64,000 nucleotides of DNA from NCBI GenBank assembly GCA_963930775.1, contig OZ005704.1:4092001-4156000 (forward strand). The letters are read 5' to 3'. The notes under the pieces are model-generated. The model did no database searches and was not told the origin of the DNA. It worked only from the letters and a program-made list of their open reading frames with translations. The position numbers and the translations under genes are program-made. This stretch comes from Cliona cf. orientalis (taxonomy: Eukaryota; Porifera; Demospongiae; Clionaida; Clionaidae). Below are positions 11,570 to 22,459 of the stretch, one piece after another; the first letter of the stretch is position 1; every line of letters starts with the position of its first letter.

Positions 11570-12083
11570 GTACTATGACTGAGTGGAAATGCATGTCATC
11601 AAATGGTAGAGCGAGTGGGAACAAGCACTGGAACGAAATTCCAAATTTCTTTCATCAACACTATCTGACAGTGCATATTCATCTTCATTGCCACTGGTGA
11701 TTTGCAAGTAGCCATGTACCTCTCTCATACATTGGTATCGGAATCCGGAGGGCCATGACCCTCCCCCAACCTTTTCGGTGGACACATTCACTCCAGACCT
11801 GTCATAATATTGAAACTTTTCTGAGAGTGAGATATGGCATGGTTTAGAGTGAGATTTTATTAAAAAACATGAAATGTGCTTAGATCCATGATCATGCTGC
11901 TTAGTTAGTGCAGATCTGAAGCACACAATTGCATGATATTCACGCGATCGACATGTGACATGAATTTACATGGGCGTGGCAAGCCCATCCTTCCTAATTT
12001 GCGCTATTGAACTCTGCTAGTAACTATCTGCCACCTTTGACTTGAGCCGTGAGCTATTGAGACCACAAAAGACGTGAGATTAA
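11570..12083. other. No gene recognised
   Basis: Contains a minus-strand open frame of 117 codons (11,573-11,926) without any motif I recognise, and a GGGCGTGGC word near 11,971. Nothing else supported. Confidence 0.4.
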
Positions 12084-12273
12084 CAGGGGCGTAGCCAGGA
12101 TTCTGAGTATGGTGGGCTTGATAGTGCGCACAAAGCGTAAGAAAATTTCGCCTTGGCCACACCCATTAATTAGGATCACATGATTGCACTATTGATTATT
12201 GAGCTTCGAACTCGAAGCTAAAGTATGGTGTACTAAGCTTGCACGAGTTCTTATACACCGCTGTCCTTTAATC
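12084..12273 (-). mobile_element. Solo hAT end related to the 5.7-8.8 kb element
   Basis: CAGGGGCGTAGCCAGGATT and the following ~110 bp (a GGCCACACCCATTAATTA word, then a CACATGATTGCA word) align with the reverse complement of the right end of the autonomous hAT (8,700-8,821). No matching second terminus is seen. It stops where another element begins at 12,274. Confidence 0.65.
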
Positions 12274-12780
12274 CAGTGGCATAGGCAGAGGGGGGGTGGG
12301 GGGACTTTGGGGGCTCTAGCTCCCCCTTTATCATCAGCCATAGTGGGCGTGGCAACAGTTAACGTTAGCTTCTTTGCAGTATTACATGTAGTACTCTATG
12401 AATACTGCATTGTACTGCTTGAACTTACATCTTAACAATCCATTTCACCTGTAGAAATCCATACCTTTCAGCACTTACGGTATTAATAGTGTGAGATTAT
12501 GGATGAAGGCGCGAGACAAATGTATGAGAGTTGACCGGTCTGCCGCTCTTGCCTTATGCTAAGCATAAAACAGTAAACTAGTTAATTTTGCTTATCTGCA
12601 ATAACCTTTTATCACCTCTGATTAATAATCATGCTAGTTTCTTTGCTGCTCTCCTTAAAATCAACCACTTTTGCCAGTTACCCATCATTGTTTCTTTGTG
12701 CGTGTGCTTCGCAAATTCCATTTGCGCATGGACTGTACTACATTTTGGCCCCCTCACATTAAAAATGCTATCGCCACCTA
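12274..12780. mobile_element. Possible hAT-like non-autonomous element
   Basis: CAGTGGCATAGGCAGAGGGG at the left and AAAATGCTATCGCCACCT at the right are imperfectly inverted, both adjoin GGGGG/CCCCC tracts as in related elements, and the flanks TAATC and TATCC are only partly alike. The pairing is plausible but the termini have decayed, so the boundaries are uncertain. Confidence 0.4.
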
Positions 12781-12954
12781 TATCCTATATCCTATTATTA
12801 GTTGTAGTCAGTGAACATGAGTTTGCATGCCTCTGAGCATGTATAGGATGCTCTTGCTGATCCTGTCTCATCAATCTATTCCAATATATCAGGATTGTAC
12901 ATGGAAATCCCAGCCATAAACTGAATTTCGAGTTGCTCACTCTGCTATAGAGAT

Positions 12955-13065
12955 AACAAGCACGGGCTAATGGTGATATGCTTGAAACAATAATCCTTTG
13001 AACTATTTCATTTCCTTTTTGGGGACCGACCATTGTCACTGATCAAGGCAGACAGTACTCTTTGG
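12955..13065 (+). pseudogene. Possible retroelement integrase scrap
   Basis: A short stretch around 13,015-13,055 reads FWGPTIVTDQGRQYS, like the second-Asp motif region of Ty3/Gypsy-type integrases (ITTDQGRQFE pattern). Neither neighbouring integrase blocks nor LTRs are seen, so it is a tiny relic or a chance match. Confidence 0.3.
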
Positions 13066-13778
13066 TGAGAAAACATGGACTTCAAAACTGCTATAACATT
13101 CAAGGCTGAAGTACTTGTCAGTAGCGTGAAAAATAGAACGTGATGGCATTATCCAGCAGCCATCACATATAATCAGATACCTGTATCTCAGGAATGGAAA
13201 TCTGAGCTATGATCACCATTCTTGTGCTGACTGGTAGCTCTAGTCAAATGCTGATCACATACCAAATCCAAAGTCTCTGCGATAAACCACGTGTGAGCTA
13301 GAGACAAAAATGTTCACCCGTCTGATTAAAGCAACTAGCTACCAGACGTTTGTGCTACCTTCTCCCAAGGATGCTTGGGCAGTTCTGAATGAAAGAGTCT
13401 CTTTAGATGGTAGGGTGTTATCTTACATTCTGCTATACAAATTTCTCCATATCTTGTGATGCTCCATCCCACCACACAAAGTCTGCAACAATGATATCTT
13501 GATGGTCACTGGATTTTTGACTTGGCTTCCTTTCCAATTAATTGAGGGATAATTCTTGAACCATACAGAAAGATGTTTTGATTGAGGGTTAAAGTGGAGC
13601 AAAGTTTCCTGACTGTGCCTTTGATTAAAGCTTGGATGGCATCCTGTCTTGCACAACTCAATTTTTTTTAACGTTATGAGTCTTCAGCTTGCACTTTACG
13701 ATATGCTTCCAGGTATTCATCACCAGCTGGAAGGGATTGGATGGCTAAATCCACAAATTTCTCAACCTCCACTGCTGC
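13066..13778. other. No gene recognised
   Basis: No conserved motif or paired termini found. Minor open frames only. Confidence 0.4.
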
Positions 13779-14096
13779 TACCATATTTTCTCGTCTGCAT
13801 GCTTGCTAGAGCAGGGTACCAGCCTTTTCAAGTTAGTCGAAATTATGATGGCTACAGTCGATTCTCGGGCTTTTAAAGCAGCGGTAGGTCCATTTTGAGC
13901 ACGTCAGAGTGTAGTAACGTGCAGCATGAATGATCATGCAATCGATCAAGCAACTGGCCACGCCCCTTAAATATGCCCACCGACATGCATGCGTATTTGG
14001 ATGTAGGTATTTTTGTTAGGTGTACCTTGCTATTAAGCATAGTTTTCCTCCTGTGGAGATATAAGCGCATGCGCTTAATAGCAGGAAAATACAGTA
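13779..14096. mobile_element. MITE family M1, copy 1 (318 bp)
   Basis: Left TACCATATTTTCTCGTC and right GCTTAATAGCAGGAAAATAC(AGTA) are inverted counterparts, bordered by TA. Its interior (TTCAAGTTAGTCGAAAT, then GGCCACGCCCC and CCTGTGGAGATATAAGCGCA) is shared with copies at 17,306-17,735 and 59,349-59,770. This copy lacks about 110 bp found near the left end of the others. Confidence 0.85.
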
Positions 14097-14240
14097 ATAC
14101 AGTTGCTGATTCTTCTCTGTTGATCAGTGCTCTAGAAAGAGTGTCAGCAAGATACAAACTTTTGCCAAGTAAGTAAAAAGTGTTTTACTGGAAATGAAGA
14201 AGTCAGAGTCGAAAAAGGACTCTTGGAGGGAGCGATCCAG

Positions 14241-14351
14241 AAATCTTGTGACCTCCTAATGTGGGCATGAGTGGTTTGTGATTGGTTTCCAGCTGCATCC
14301 TGGAAACCACTCACAAATCACTCATGCCCTTATTAGGAGGTCACAAGATTT
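14241..14351. repeat. Foldback hairpin
   Basis: Arms of about 50 bp (14,241-14,293 and 14,301-14,351) beginning AAATCTTGTGACCTCCTAAT are near-perfect inverted copies separated by about 7 bp. It is most likely a small foldback element or cruciform-prone remnant. Confidence 0.85.
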
Positions 14352-14660
14352 ATCAAGGATGTAGCTACAAATTTTCTCACAGGACCTTGTGAGTGCCAGC
14401 ACTTCATTCATTTCAAAGGCTTAACGCAATTCATATTTGTCTTTCCCTGAGGCTTTTGGAATCCCCATCATATCCACACACCACTCAGTAGATTCACTTA
14501 CCTTTAAAATTGCTCCTAGCTCCTCCATGCCTGAGTTATTTCTATTTTTCAGAGGTAGTGGAACCTTTCTTGGAGTATAAATGGCATATGATACTACATC
14601 TGGTTTGAGGCAGATGGTATATTCTGTGAACGTTCCCAATCCAGTGAAGATATCCAAATA

Positions 14661-15314
14661 TATGACCGGTTTTGGGAAAAGCCTCCGTAAGGGATCCGTG
14701 CGCGGTTCGCGTAATGCGTGTTTTTAGTAGCTCAGGTCGAAAATTGTCCAAGTTCAGATTTTGTCATATACATGTTGCACAACCCTTTTTCTAACTATTG
14801 ACATCGTCTACGGAGGCTAGTTGTGCTATACGAATGCGAAATAAACCTTTATTTTGACCCACCTAGTCGGTACAGCTGCCGTACCCAGAGCCCGTTGCTG
14901 TGGGCGCCAATTAGAATTCTCGCCAGCGGGCTATCTAGATACAGCTAGATACATCAAACTACTGTGAGTTCGCTCACCTTTTAAGCTTCTTGGGCATCAA
15001 AGAACAATCGGCTGTCGTTTTGGACAATGAAATTCGACCCTTGCTCAATCTTTACGTTCATTTCGAATGGCCTTGCCCAGGGCCATTTAATTGATTTCCG
15101 GTTCACGCATAGTATGCGGAAACGCCATACACATGCATAGCAACACCTTTAGACCATAATTTCTCGATTATGGGGGGTGTGGTGCGATAGCAAACAAAGC
15201 ACTGTATCTCCATAACGAAGCGCGCGATCTGCCTGAAACTTGAACGAGTATGATAGAGCTTGTCAGCCATACATCAAATTCATTACGGAGGTTTTTCCCA
15301 AATCCGGTCACATA
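14661..15314. mobile_element. MITE family M2, copy 1 (~654 bp)
   Basis: The ends TATGACCGGTTTTGGGAAAA and (inverted) TTTTTCCCAAATCCGGTCAC lie in a TA context. Shared inner words (GTCGGTACAGCTGCCGTAC, AAGCTTCTTGGGCATC) tie it to 34,755-35,429, where the interior is in the opposite orientation, and to the truncated copy at 36,024. No transposase; see the exon-like segment noted under the second copy. Confidence 0.85.
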
Positions 15315-15479
15315 TACTCCTTGAAAATGTCATTATTCTGGACACTATCGACATACTGCAACAAACTGAGGGCTTTAATTGCAAATAAGCCCAGTAGATT
15401 ATTGGGAAGACCTTTCCCTGGATAGAGCACTTTTTAATTGATCTCAGATTGATATCAGCTTCCCCTATGATTTGTAGAA

Positions 15480-15695
15480 GTTTGCCATCTGCGTCACAGA
15501 GGTTTTGTGACTTCCTGCCTATGCAGTTAATCTACCTTGGAAAACAGCACGGTGGCTGCCCAATTCGGGTTCCACCGGATGAGAATGTAATACATTCACC
15601 AAAGCACTGGTCCAACAAAACCAACGTGATCCAATACTTACTATCGCCTACATCGACAAAGTTTATTAATCCACTGGAAGCAGAACAACCGCCGT
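15480..15695 (+). pseudogene. DDE-superfamily (pogo/Tigger-like) transposase fragment
   Basis: The frame gives FLPMQLIYLGK, then DENVIHSPKHWSNKTNVIQY. This matches the part of pogo/Tigger-type DDE_1 endonucleases between the second catalytic strand (the PMQLIY-GKT motif) and the W-N-E region before the next Asp. Only about 70 residues survive, the frame breaks on both sides, and the catalytic Asp residues are outside. Assigned by motif memory only; it could be another DDE family. Confidence 0.45.
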
Positions 15696-16871
15696 GACTG
15701 CAGCCTCTAATGGGAGGAAAGTGTAAACTATGATAGTGAATCTAACCGGCGATGATGATTGGGTATAGCCCGCTCTATATGTACCGGTAGTGTAGACAGC
15801 TAGTATTTGTATAGTATTGTATTTACTGTACTTCTACAAATTCGGCCCTTCTAATTATTTGGTATCCTGTATCGAATGATTTTTGGCAAAGGTCATCACA
15901 CGTATATGCTACAAGTGGGAATACAATGCACACGCAGATGGACTGTTGAACATTAACCTCTAAAAATTCGTCAAAGCTCAAGGAAAGTACAAATAGGAAA
16001 TTAATCTTCTTGGAAACTTTCGGATATCCAACTGCTGATGTGAGCTCTGCTTTTCTTTGGACTAGCCATTTAACTTGCCTCGTTCGTATAAGAGCCATGC
16101 ATGGTATTAATCACTACATCAGTTATTGAATTCCTGTGTGAGCATTACATATTAATGAAGCATTCACTTGCCCTAGGAAAATTGCATTAAGATGTGTGCC
16201 ATCAATATCGCATACATCCTCGTACAGAAACTATAATATAAAGGATCACATAAAAATGAAGTATACATGACTGCCAAGATTGTCCACTGACTCCCAAGGC
16301 ACAGAATATCTGATATCCTAGCCCTTTCCAGAGAAACTCTTCCAACATAAAAGTGGCAGACGCATTGTTGGAAATACCCACTTTCAGCTGACTGCTTAGT
16401 ACTAACATATCCAAATACATCACATATAGTTACTAAGGTTTGCTGTGTATATGCACTTGTGTTATTTATGTCTACTCAGGTACACTAAGATACGGGAGTA
16501 CAATTTCATGTATTGGCCATTTCCACTCATGAATATCATTTGCATCTAATTTGCATATCAGTAACGAAACTACCTTGCAAAGTTGGAAGAGAAACTAAGG
16601 TCATCTTCTGCTCCAGAATTTGTGATTTTTGTTTGTAAATATCATGTGCCGTTTTTGGTTGCCACACCTACAGGACTGGTTGCTATGGTAACCAATTTGG
16701 TCCTAAATTAGATTAAGGTGCCAACAATCATAAAACCAAATCTGACATACGTATTTCAAAGAGTTTTCCAGGTACAGTAAGTTTTGTATCGCTATATTTT
16801 TGACACAAAATTGCATGTATGTCCCATGCCTTAATGCACCTGAGTAGGTTCAGTACTTACTATTAATTCTA
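15696..16871. other. No gene recognised
   Basis: A minus open frame at 15,823-16,098 begins MALIRTRQVKWLVQRKAEL and is not obviously repetitive, but I recognise no domain and no splice context supports it. The rest is AT-rich and featureless to my reading. Confidence 0.4.
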
Positions 16872-17221
16872 CTGAAAATTTCGGTCATTGCCTTCACGTG
16901 CACTTAGATCGAGTCTCCATCTTTTAATCTCAGAGGGTGAAGCTTGTGTCTCAACTCGTTGCCCAACTCTTCTTTGAAACCGATCCACTAACTTTTTTCC
17001 AAGCTACAACAGGGTCCTCCAGGTCACCAACAAGATAGAGCAATGCTGGATCCACTGACGTCGATAATCTCTAATGTGAGCTCAGTTTTTACGAGCAGCG
17101 TATTTATCATACTTATGAGGTGGAAGACATTCAGTACCAAATTCTCCCTCATGAGTGCCATCTGCATACTGCACTGAACTTTCCATGTAGGATAATTTTT
17201 ATCGCTAAAAGGAGCAACCAC
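16872..17221 (-). pseudogene. Ty1/Copia gag fragment
   Basis: On the minus strand the frame from 17,221 gives PFSDKNYPTWKVQCSMQMAL, the typical N-terminal start of Copia gag (UBN2/DUF4219-type). After frame changes come LYLVGDLEDPVVAWKK near 17,010, then LRLKDGDS and VHVKAMTEIF near 16,880-16,930, the expected downstream gag blocks in correct order. Several frameshifts and stops show it is long dead. No protease, integrase or RT of Copia type follows, so it is a truncated relic. Confidence 0.7.
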
Positions 17222-17305
17222 GATAGTCGTCCTTGATTCTGCCGTAGTTTGTCAACTCGAAAAAATGTCACAGCACAATTCAACCTATCGCTAACTCTAC
17301 CAGAC

Positions 17306-17735
17306 TACCGTATTTTCTCGTTGTTAGGCACATCTCATTTACAAGCGCATATTCATTATTAAGCGCATGCTATTTTCCTGACCCAAGTACTCGCTGTTAG
17401 GCACATTTTGCGTATAAGCGCATATATGACCCTTGACCTCAATATGATAATATTATCTGCACGCTTTCTTGCTAGCCCAGGGTTCCAGCCTTATCAAGTT
17501 ACTCGAAATCACGATGGCTACTATCGATTCTCAGGTTCTTCGAGCTATGAGCGCCATTTCGAGCTGGGCGGAACGCAACAACACGAATGATCGTGCAATC
17601 GATCGATTGGCCACGCCCATAAACGATACCGCGAACACACATGCGTTCTTGGATATAAGCGCTTCTTGCTATTAAGCGCAGGTTTCTTCCTGTGGAGATA
17701 TAAGCGCATGCGCTTAATAGCGGGAAAATACGGTA
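17306..17735. mobile_element. MITE family M1, copy 2 (430 bp)
   Basis: TACCGTATTTTCTCGTTGTT at the left and its inverted counterpart AATAGCGGGAAAATACGGTA at the right, TA-bordered. Many internal AAGCGCAT/ATGCGCTTA words. Open frames inside (both strands) are incidental. Confidence 0.9.
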
Positions 17736-17889
17736 TTTCACAGCTGCCGCCCAACTAGCCCATTGGCCCATAACCTGCATAAAGTACATACATGTATACA
17801 CACAGGTACATATATGCTACAGAACATTGTGGAAGGATCCATATGCATTAGTATAGCATGTGCAGATGAAAGTTCACACCACAAATAAA

Positions 17890-18552
17890 GCAAATACTGT
17901 ATGGAAACTAAAGCTCTGTAGAGCACATACCATTTGATTGCACAATCTGTAATTTGTGTGTATGGTTAAATTTATGCATTTAAGAAGAAATAGTGGAAGT
18001 GCTGCTTTCATTAGTTGTATGATGATGTCCGAGCCAAACATCCTGTCTCTGTGCCAGACCTAGACTAGGAAGATTTGAACTGCTACTAACCTTATCTACA
18101 TTTTATTGTGTTTATATTATATGGCTATCTATAATCTGATTCAGTTCCATAGGGCATCACGTTTCAGTCAGCAGATGGCTAGCAGCCCAGCCAAACCAAG
18201 TCACGAGCATTATTTGAAACATTCAACGATTTTTTCCAGTTCACATTACCAGGCCACTTGGTTGTGCACATGAGCAGAAATCACATGGCCTGATGTGTTA
18301 TGCATTGAGTAGGCACTGTCAATAAGCGTGGCTACGAAGGCTAGCTTTTAAAAGGTATTTATGACGCTCGTGGATTGTGTCCTTTGTTTCGAAGCACACT
18401 GAAGTCAGTTTTTTGCCAAATTTGATTTATTCATTGCGCTTACGAGTCACTCAGGTGCCTAGGTCTCAAGAAATGGTGATTTTGTGCTAACAAAGATGAC
18501 GACATGTCTGATTACTTTACCCCTTGCGCATGCACACGGGGCAATTGGAACC
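17890..18552 (+). repeat. Dispersed repeat R2, copy 1
   Basis: Shares order and words (AGCTCTGTAGA, CAGTTCCATAGGGC, ACATGAGCAGAAATCACATGG, CCAAATTTGATTTATT) with 39,985-40,455 and 57,380-57,780, and in inverse with 62,545-62,850. Ends in a GC-rich partial palindrome CCCCTTGCGCATGCACACGG. No coding capacity seen. Confidence 0.75.
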
Positions 18553-18781
18553 GAAAAGATTGTGCCTGTCTCAAAGGGGGCGCTTGAATTAGGTATTAAA
18601 ATATATACAGTAGGTATCTAGGAATTTAATTTCCTAATCTACGCTATGTTGTATGTATTTCCAAGAAAGTGCTCCACATCTGGATGGCTTTATCATATTA
18701 TACTGCTCAACTTATAGAGATGCATGTGTTCAAATTATTGTACATAACCTGTAATGGCTCCAGAGGTGCCCTTAGTTTTGC

Positions 18782-19386
18782 TTAAGGTTACGGTATACAG
18801 TTTAATTTCGCGCCGTGCGCGAACATTTATCTCCATACAAAGCAATGGACGGCAAGCGCTTAAAAATTTCACATCAGTTTTCGCGTAGTTAAAAACATAG
18901 GATACCGTATATATGGTCCGTTCTAATTCTGCAACAATAGAGGCAGGGCCACACGTTTCAATTTTGCGTTTAGTATGTTCGAGGCCAGAGCTATGGCCGA
19001 CTTTATGCGCAGCGGTTCAGTTCAAGGAGCCGCTCGCGCCAGCGCTTTGTGGAGTCTATCGAAAGAGGAACGGTTTTGAAGCAAAAACGCTACCTGTGGC
19101 CCTCGAGAGTGATGAAAGCTTACTGCTGAAAGTGGAGCCTATAGCTAGGCTGCCAATGTCTAAGCAAAAACTGACGTGAAAATTTGTGAAACGGTGGTGA
19201 AACTGCTCGCGCGGACCAAGACCAGAAGATATCGTTCGAGTAAGCTTTTTCTAGGCCAAGAGTAGCAGAAAGAAGTAAGGAGAAGGCTGGAACAGACTAG
19301 GAGTTTATAGCTAACTTTGTCTATGATATACAGAGTGTTTTATTGATCTAATTAATTATTCATGAAACTGTTGACCGTAACCTTAA
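18782..19386. mobile_element. TTAA-flanked non-autonomous DNA transposon (605 bp)
   Basis: TTAA at 18,782-18,785 and 19,383-19,386 borders inverted ends GGTTACGGTATACAGTTT and (right, reversed) GGTTACGGTCAACAGTTT. TTAA targets are used by piggyBac and Kolobok superfamilies. An 88-codon open frame inside (18,913-19,179) matches no transposase I recognise. Confidence 0.75.
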
Positions 19387-20329
19387 ATTGTCTCATAGAT
19401 TACCTCTTGAATAACTTGAAGATTACACTGTATGTTTGGTGGTTAAAAGATCAAAAGATTATTGTGGTTTTAAAACCACATTTAACAAAGCTGAAGTCAG
19501 ATAGGAGGGTGGCCACTCCATTTTTACCCTGGTTTGTCGTAATTTTTCTAATTCACAAATTTAAAAGGTATGTACAATACTCTATCATGCTCATAATCCA
19601 TACACTAACATGTATACTTAGTCCAACAATAACATGAAACCTAAGGAAGGAGAAGTAACATCAAAGCCATGGCATTGGCCAATTAATTATCAGGTAAGAT
19701 AACATTTTTGTACGATGCAGCAGTAATTACTTCACTAGGGATGGTTGCATCTGATGTTTCTTAGGCGTATGATATTGTTCCCTTAATAGCTGTTTTATGC
19801 CTAATTGCATACATGAATATTGTAATCATACAGATACAGTCAGTAATTAATCATTACATAAATATTGAAATGTTTACAAAGCACTCAGTACCTGTTCTTA
19901 CCATAGTTTTATATAGGTATTTAATTATATATACTATTATGCACACTCGTAAGGAGTATTTTAGGCGCAACTTGGGTTGCTGACTGAAGCTGGGTAACTT
20001 AGGAATGAAAATTCTAATCGAAGTCCCTAGGTTTGATTACAAGTGTAGTAGTCCTGCTGTTAGAGAGCAGTACCAACTAAAAAATAGGGTAGTACTAGCA
20101 TGGGAGTCCCAACCCCAACTGGCCACAGAGGGAGTCCCAACCATGAAGTCGAGTGCCAACCACTACTAGGGTGGTGACTTCCAGTGTTACAAGAAGAAAG
20201 ATGCTGGTATGACCATTAAGTTACAGGAAATGATCAACCACGCGTACCCAAATTACCCACTAGAGATGTATACCATTATGAATGGTGGTAGAGGTGGGTT
20301 GTGTGGCCCTCGCAATTGTTCTGACTGCA
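19387..20329. other. No gene recognised
   Basis: AT-rich. The part from about 20,170 may belong to the 3' untranslated end of the DIRS-like element that follows, but I could not define its terminal repeat. Confidence 0.35.
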
Positions 20330-21042
20330 TGTATCAGTGGTATGGAGGGTGTATGAATGTACCTCAAATATGCTGACTTCTCCACCTGCCGAAGGACTGA
20401 ATTAACTGGCCTGGGAGACCCACAGCAGCCACCATTGTAATGTGGAAACTATGGCTGCTGAAATGGGAGGGTTCCATACCAGCTGCAGCAGTGAGGAGAT
20501 TAAGTGTGTGAGATAGTGCTTCGCGAGTGAGGTTGTCGCCTGTATGCCAGTTAAACAGTGGGCGGTCTTACAATATGTGGAGCTAAGTTTTAACTACTGT
20601 GTCATGGCCCAGACTGGAATTGTGCGTGATACTGTTTATCGAAACTGATCCATTTTGATTGTGAATCACAGACAATTGTAGCTGATCACTACGTCGTCCA
20701 CTGAAAGATCTCGTAGTGGGTTGAAGTTGTGCAAGGATGAAGTGGTCAATTCTCCCCCTCTCAAGATGCCGCAGAAGGCCAACATGAATGCAGCCCACAA
20801 TAAGTGCTTGTAAAAGCAGTTGAAGTTGCGGTGGGCTTGAAGCTGAGCTTTGAGCTTATGCAGAATGGGAATTGTGATGGGTTCACGCTGGCGGGATTTC
20901 AAAGGTTGGGTGCCTGAGCGCTTGATTCCATTACTGGTATACCTAAGCATTGGAGCCTCCTTTAGGGGATCCTCAAAATTTTGTTCTAGATTAAACATTT
21001 AAAACTGCTGCGAGGTAGACCTTGATAGTCTGTGGAGATATA

Positions 21043-21719
21043 CCATATAGTGGGAAACGTTCGAGGGAGAAAACTTTCACGACTTTAGCGATTTTTCAGC
21101 CATCCGTGAAAGTTTTCTCCACAAAATTCTAGGCATGCCACACCCATTATGCGACCAGTTTTAACATTCCGCGAAAAGTTTCTCCGCAAAATGCTCCTTT
21201 CCTACCGATCCGCGAAAGTTTTCTCCCTCGAAAATTTCCCGCTATACACAGGGTTTCATTTAGGGGGGGGCGGGAGCGGTCACTCGCCCCCCCCCCTTGA
21301 GAGTAGCCACCATCCATACATGTAATACATGCACAAGTAAAAGATTTAAACAGTGAAAGTGTCCAAAGTGGCAATTTTGCTCATTTTTAAGCCATAAATT
21401 AGCTGAAGCTTCGCGCTATGCGCAGTAGGAGACTCATCCCACATCCTTGCAACATTTGACTTGAAATAGAGGGGAACCAGTGGATATTACTGACAGACTT
21501 TCCCCATCCGAGTGCTCAGAAGCCACCAGAAACAGTCTCAGAGGTTGAAACATTAAACATTTTCCTGGGGGAGCATAATAACAAAGTTAATGAGCACAAC
21601 GTCATTCTTCACGGGTGGAAAAATATACTATAGTCTTTGCCACCCCGTTAACTCTGGAATTGTCGCGTTTGCCCCCCCCCCCTTGACAAAAATCCTAAAT
21701 GAAACCCTGCATTACGGTA
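21043..21719. mobile_element. MITE inserted in DIRS recombinase
   Basis: TACCATATAGTGGGAAACGT at the left and GAAAATTTCCCGCTATA ... TTACGGTA at the right are inverted ends in a TA context. GAGGGAGAAAACTTTC and GAAAGTTTTCTCCCTC continue the symmetry to about 40 bp. The last 10 bases of the right arm are separated from the rest by the hAT-like insertion at 21,249-21,709. Confidence 0.8.
21249..21709. mobile_element. hAT-like MITE nested in the MITE
   Basis: CAGGGTTTCATTTAGG followed by a G run, and CCTAAATGAAACCCTG preceded by a C run, are perfect 16 bp inverted ends with the CA...TG form of hAT termini. It is 461 bp long with no transposase. A clear target duplication was not found (flanks ATACA and CATTA). 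Confidence 0.85.
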
Positions 21720-21849
21720 TGTTTGCTGAGATCGGCGATATGATGTTGGCTGCAGAAACTTTTGTAAGCTTTAATACCAGCAGAGTGCGTCTTTCTGGTT
21801 GAAGGAGCAATCCCCAAGTGCTGAAGGTGGTTTAACCAGGCACTTAGGT

Positions 21850-22290
21850 ACCAGTCGGACTGGCAGGGATGGGAGTAGCAGTAGGAGCTGCTAGTGGAGC
21901 CAGCTCTCGAAATCTTTCCATCTGCAAGCGTAAGAGAGAATCAGTAATGGAATTTATCACTACCCAGAATATGTTTGATGAGGACTTTCTCTTGGCTGCA
22001 ATAAAAAAGAGGGAACATACATATTTGATAAGGTCTGCAGAGTGAGATAGTTCCGAGTCCCGAACACTAGTGACTGCGTGATTGTCACAGTGAAAGAGCA
22101 CCTGCTTATCTGCCCAGGTGTCGCCCCATATGGTGCAGGGTATCACTATGGCATACAATTCCATCCAATTGATGCTTTTCTTTGTTAGTGTGGGTGGCCA
22201 AGTGCCACAAAACCATGCCTCTGCCCAGTACGCACCACATCCGATTGTACTATACACCTCTGTGTACAATTGAATTCCTCTGGGGTGTCC
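21850..22290 (-). pseudogene. DIRS RNase H domain
   Basis: The minus frame gives TIGCGAYW, then KSINWMELYAIVIPCTIWGD, QVLFHCDNHAVTSV and SITDSLLRLQM. This is the RNase H fold typical of DIRS pol: the E in WMELYAI and the D in HCDN are kept, and a D appears in ITDSLLR where family members have ADALSR. The domain degrades the RNA strand of the RNA/DNA hybrid. The first catalytic Asp (DAS in relatives) is not visible, and the link to RT is frameshifted. Confidence 0.85.
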
Positions 22291-22459
22291 AGCTTGGCTC
22301 TAAGATGAAGGCTCTACCATTCACTGGGATACAAATAGCAGCCACCAGTGTATGTCCAGTAGGGCCTCCTTGTTTACGTTATAGTAATGGTGGACAGAGT
22401 GGCTGTCTGAGGAATATGCGACCAGCTGGGACTACTTTGCAAGCAAAGGAAAGGTTCCC

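Larger units (their letters stand above)
20390..21800 (-). pseudogene. DIRS tyrosine recombinase (YR), split by MITE
   Basis: The N-terminal part (SPISANI) lies right of a MITE and resumes left of it with TPQTIKVYLAAV, the family's TIKVYL block, so coding continues across the insertion. Next come LKSRQREPITIPILHKLKAQ and AFMLAFCGILRGGELT (the box I Arg region), then near 20,560-20,390 LFNWHTGDNLTREALSHTL, SHFSSHSFHI and IQSFGRWRS. The expected box II HSFRIGAAT reads HSFHI, so the catalytic Arg is lost, and a stop follows GRWRSQHI before the nucleophile Tyr region. The strand-exchange enzyme is dead. Boundaries are by motif. Confidence 0.85.

Noticed and set aside
12955-13065. A real integrase gene
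   Set aside because: Only about 15 residues fit; kept as a low-confidence scrap.
18913-19179. 88-codon open frame inside the TTAA element as a possible protein
   Set aside because: No transposase or domain motif, and the element is too short to be autonomous.
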